Source: Cristatella mucedo (Eukaryota > Bryozoa > Phylactolaemata > Cristatellidae). Taken from it: a stretch of 64,000 nt of DNA. The notes beneath the pieces are model-generated. The model saw only the letters and a program-made list of their open reading frames with translations, did not search any database and had not been told where the DNA came from. The stretch is from assembly GCA_009760855.2 (NCBI GenBank), contig WPIO01000030.1, positions 766,001-830,000 of the forward strand, read 5' to 3'. The position numbers were made by a program, and so were the translations under genes. Positions 63,500-64,000 of the stretch are shown here, in pieces; position 1 is the first letter of the stretch; each line of letters starts with the position of its first letter.

Positions 63500-64000
63500 C
63501 TTGCCCATCCTTAAACCGTGATGAGAAATGTACCAGCTGCAAATTGACGGCATCGTTTTGCTTACCTAAGACGGGCCGCCAATTACCTGCAAGACCGCGT
63601 TATGTTGGAGCCAAGTGCACCTCTCACCAGCAAACCAGCGACAAACGCTGACCAGGGCGGAAGCAGAAAGTTTCTGCTGCTAGGCTCAATGTTGCTTACC
63701 AATGGCTGTCCTAAACCGATCTGCAAAATTGAGGGTCTGAATCGACCAGAGAAATAATGTCCGAGTAATGACTGCCGAAAGCAGTGTGCACCAAAAAGAC
63801 TTGCATGCTGATTGGTGGAACAGGTGAACAGCCCTTCATAGAGGTCAGCTTGCCGGAAGTTTCGTTATGGTAACAAGAACTCTGTTACCAGTCGGCGATT
63901 TCTTATCAAAGCGACAAGCGCCAATACTGGTTCTGCTGTCGCCACTGGACGTTTTATTAATTAAGCTCAACCCAGGGTACGACAGAAGGCCTAGCCCTAT
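63500..64000. other. No recognisable gene
   Basis: Unique sequence to the end of the window with no supported feature. Confidence 0.35.

Overview
This window looks like nuclear DNA of an invertebrate animal with a medium-sized, repeat-rich genome. Host coding sequence is split into short exons with GT-AG (one GC-AG) introns. There are two families of L2/CR1-type non-LTR retrotransposons, a tRNA-derived SINE, two decayed Ty3/gypsy LTR elements, hAT-like DNA transposon relics and many microsatellites. No prokaryotic operon, rRNA, free-standing tRNA gene or CRISPR array was seen. A parasitic flatworm (diphyllobothriid-type cestode) is a guess from memory of SINE-rich, L2-like-rich genomes; the sequence does not prove it.

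Layout. 1-3.7 kb: anonymous DNA with one SINE and a dispersed coding-like repeat (R). 3.7-15.2 kb: mostly broken copies of L2-family B in both orientations, a purine tract, and one candidate secreted C-type-lectin-like exon (10.6-11.0 kb, minus strand). 15.2-23.7 kb: L2-family A copies, including the best-preserved reverse transcriptase (17.7-19.3 kb, minus), a 1.14 kb TG...CA element with a 4-bp target duplication (21.5-22.6 kb) and a small palindromic tandem repeat. 23.75-27.45 kb: an AT-rich island whose minus strand carries at least six decayed copies of a tail-fibre-like repeat; I read it as a relic of a DNA virus or virus-like transposon, interrupted by a SINE and a SPIN-like hAT relic. 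27.5-32.6 kb: anonymous DNA, a second hAT-like relic, a second copy of R, a CT tract and a degenerate telomere-like block. 32.7-38.0 kb: gypsy element 1 (plus strand), with two LTRs and a nested copy of each L2 family. 38-41.2 kb: anonymous plus one L2-A copy.

41.3-51.4 kb (minus): the one solid host gene, the 3' part of a C2H2 zinc-finger gene. Eight exons join in frame with matching splice phases to give 733 residues and 11 fingers; two fingers are cut by phase-0 introns. Its introns hold SINE and L2 copies. 51.55-58.24 kb: gypsy element 2 (minus), with two LTRs, a primer binding site, a nested SINE and a nested L2-A. Immediately beyond it (58.24-58.49 kb) is a frameshifted second copy of the first visible zinc-finger exon. 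58.5-64 kb: weak candidate exons on the minus strand, more microsatellites and a SINE relic.

How the parts relate. SINE and L2-A share a 3' tail that folds as a hairpin (AAGCGCC... paired with ...GGCGCTT), so L2-A reverse transcriptase probably mobilised the SINE. L2-B has a different tail hairpin and a TTACA-type 3' repeat. Boundaries of decayed repeats are by-eye estimates, often good to 10-30 bases; the zinc-finger exon boundaries were checked base by base for splice signals and phase.
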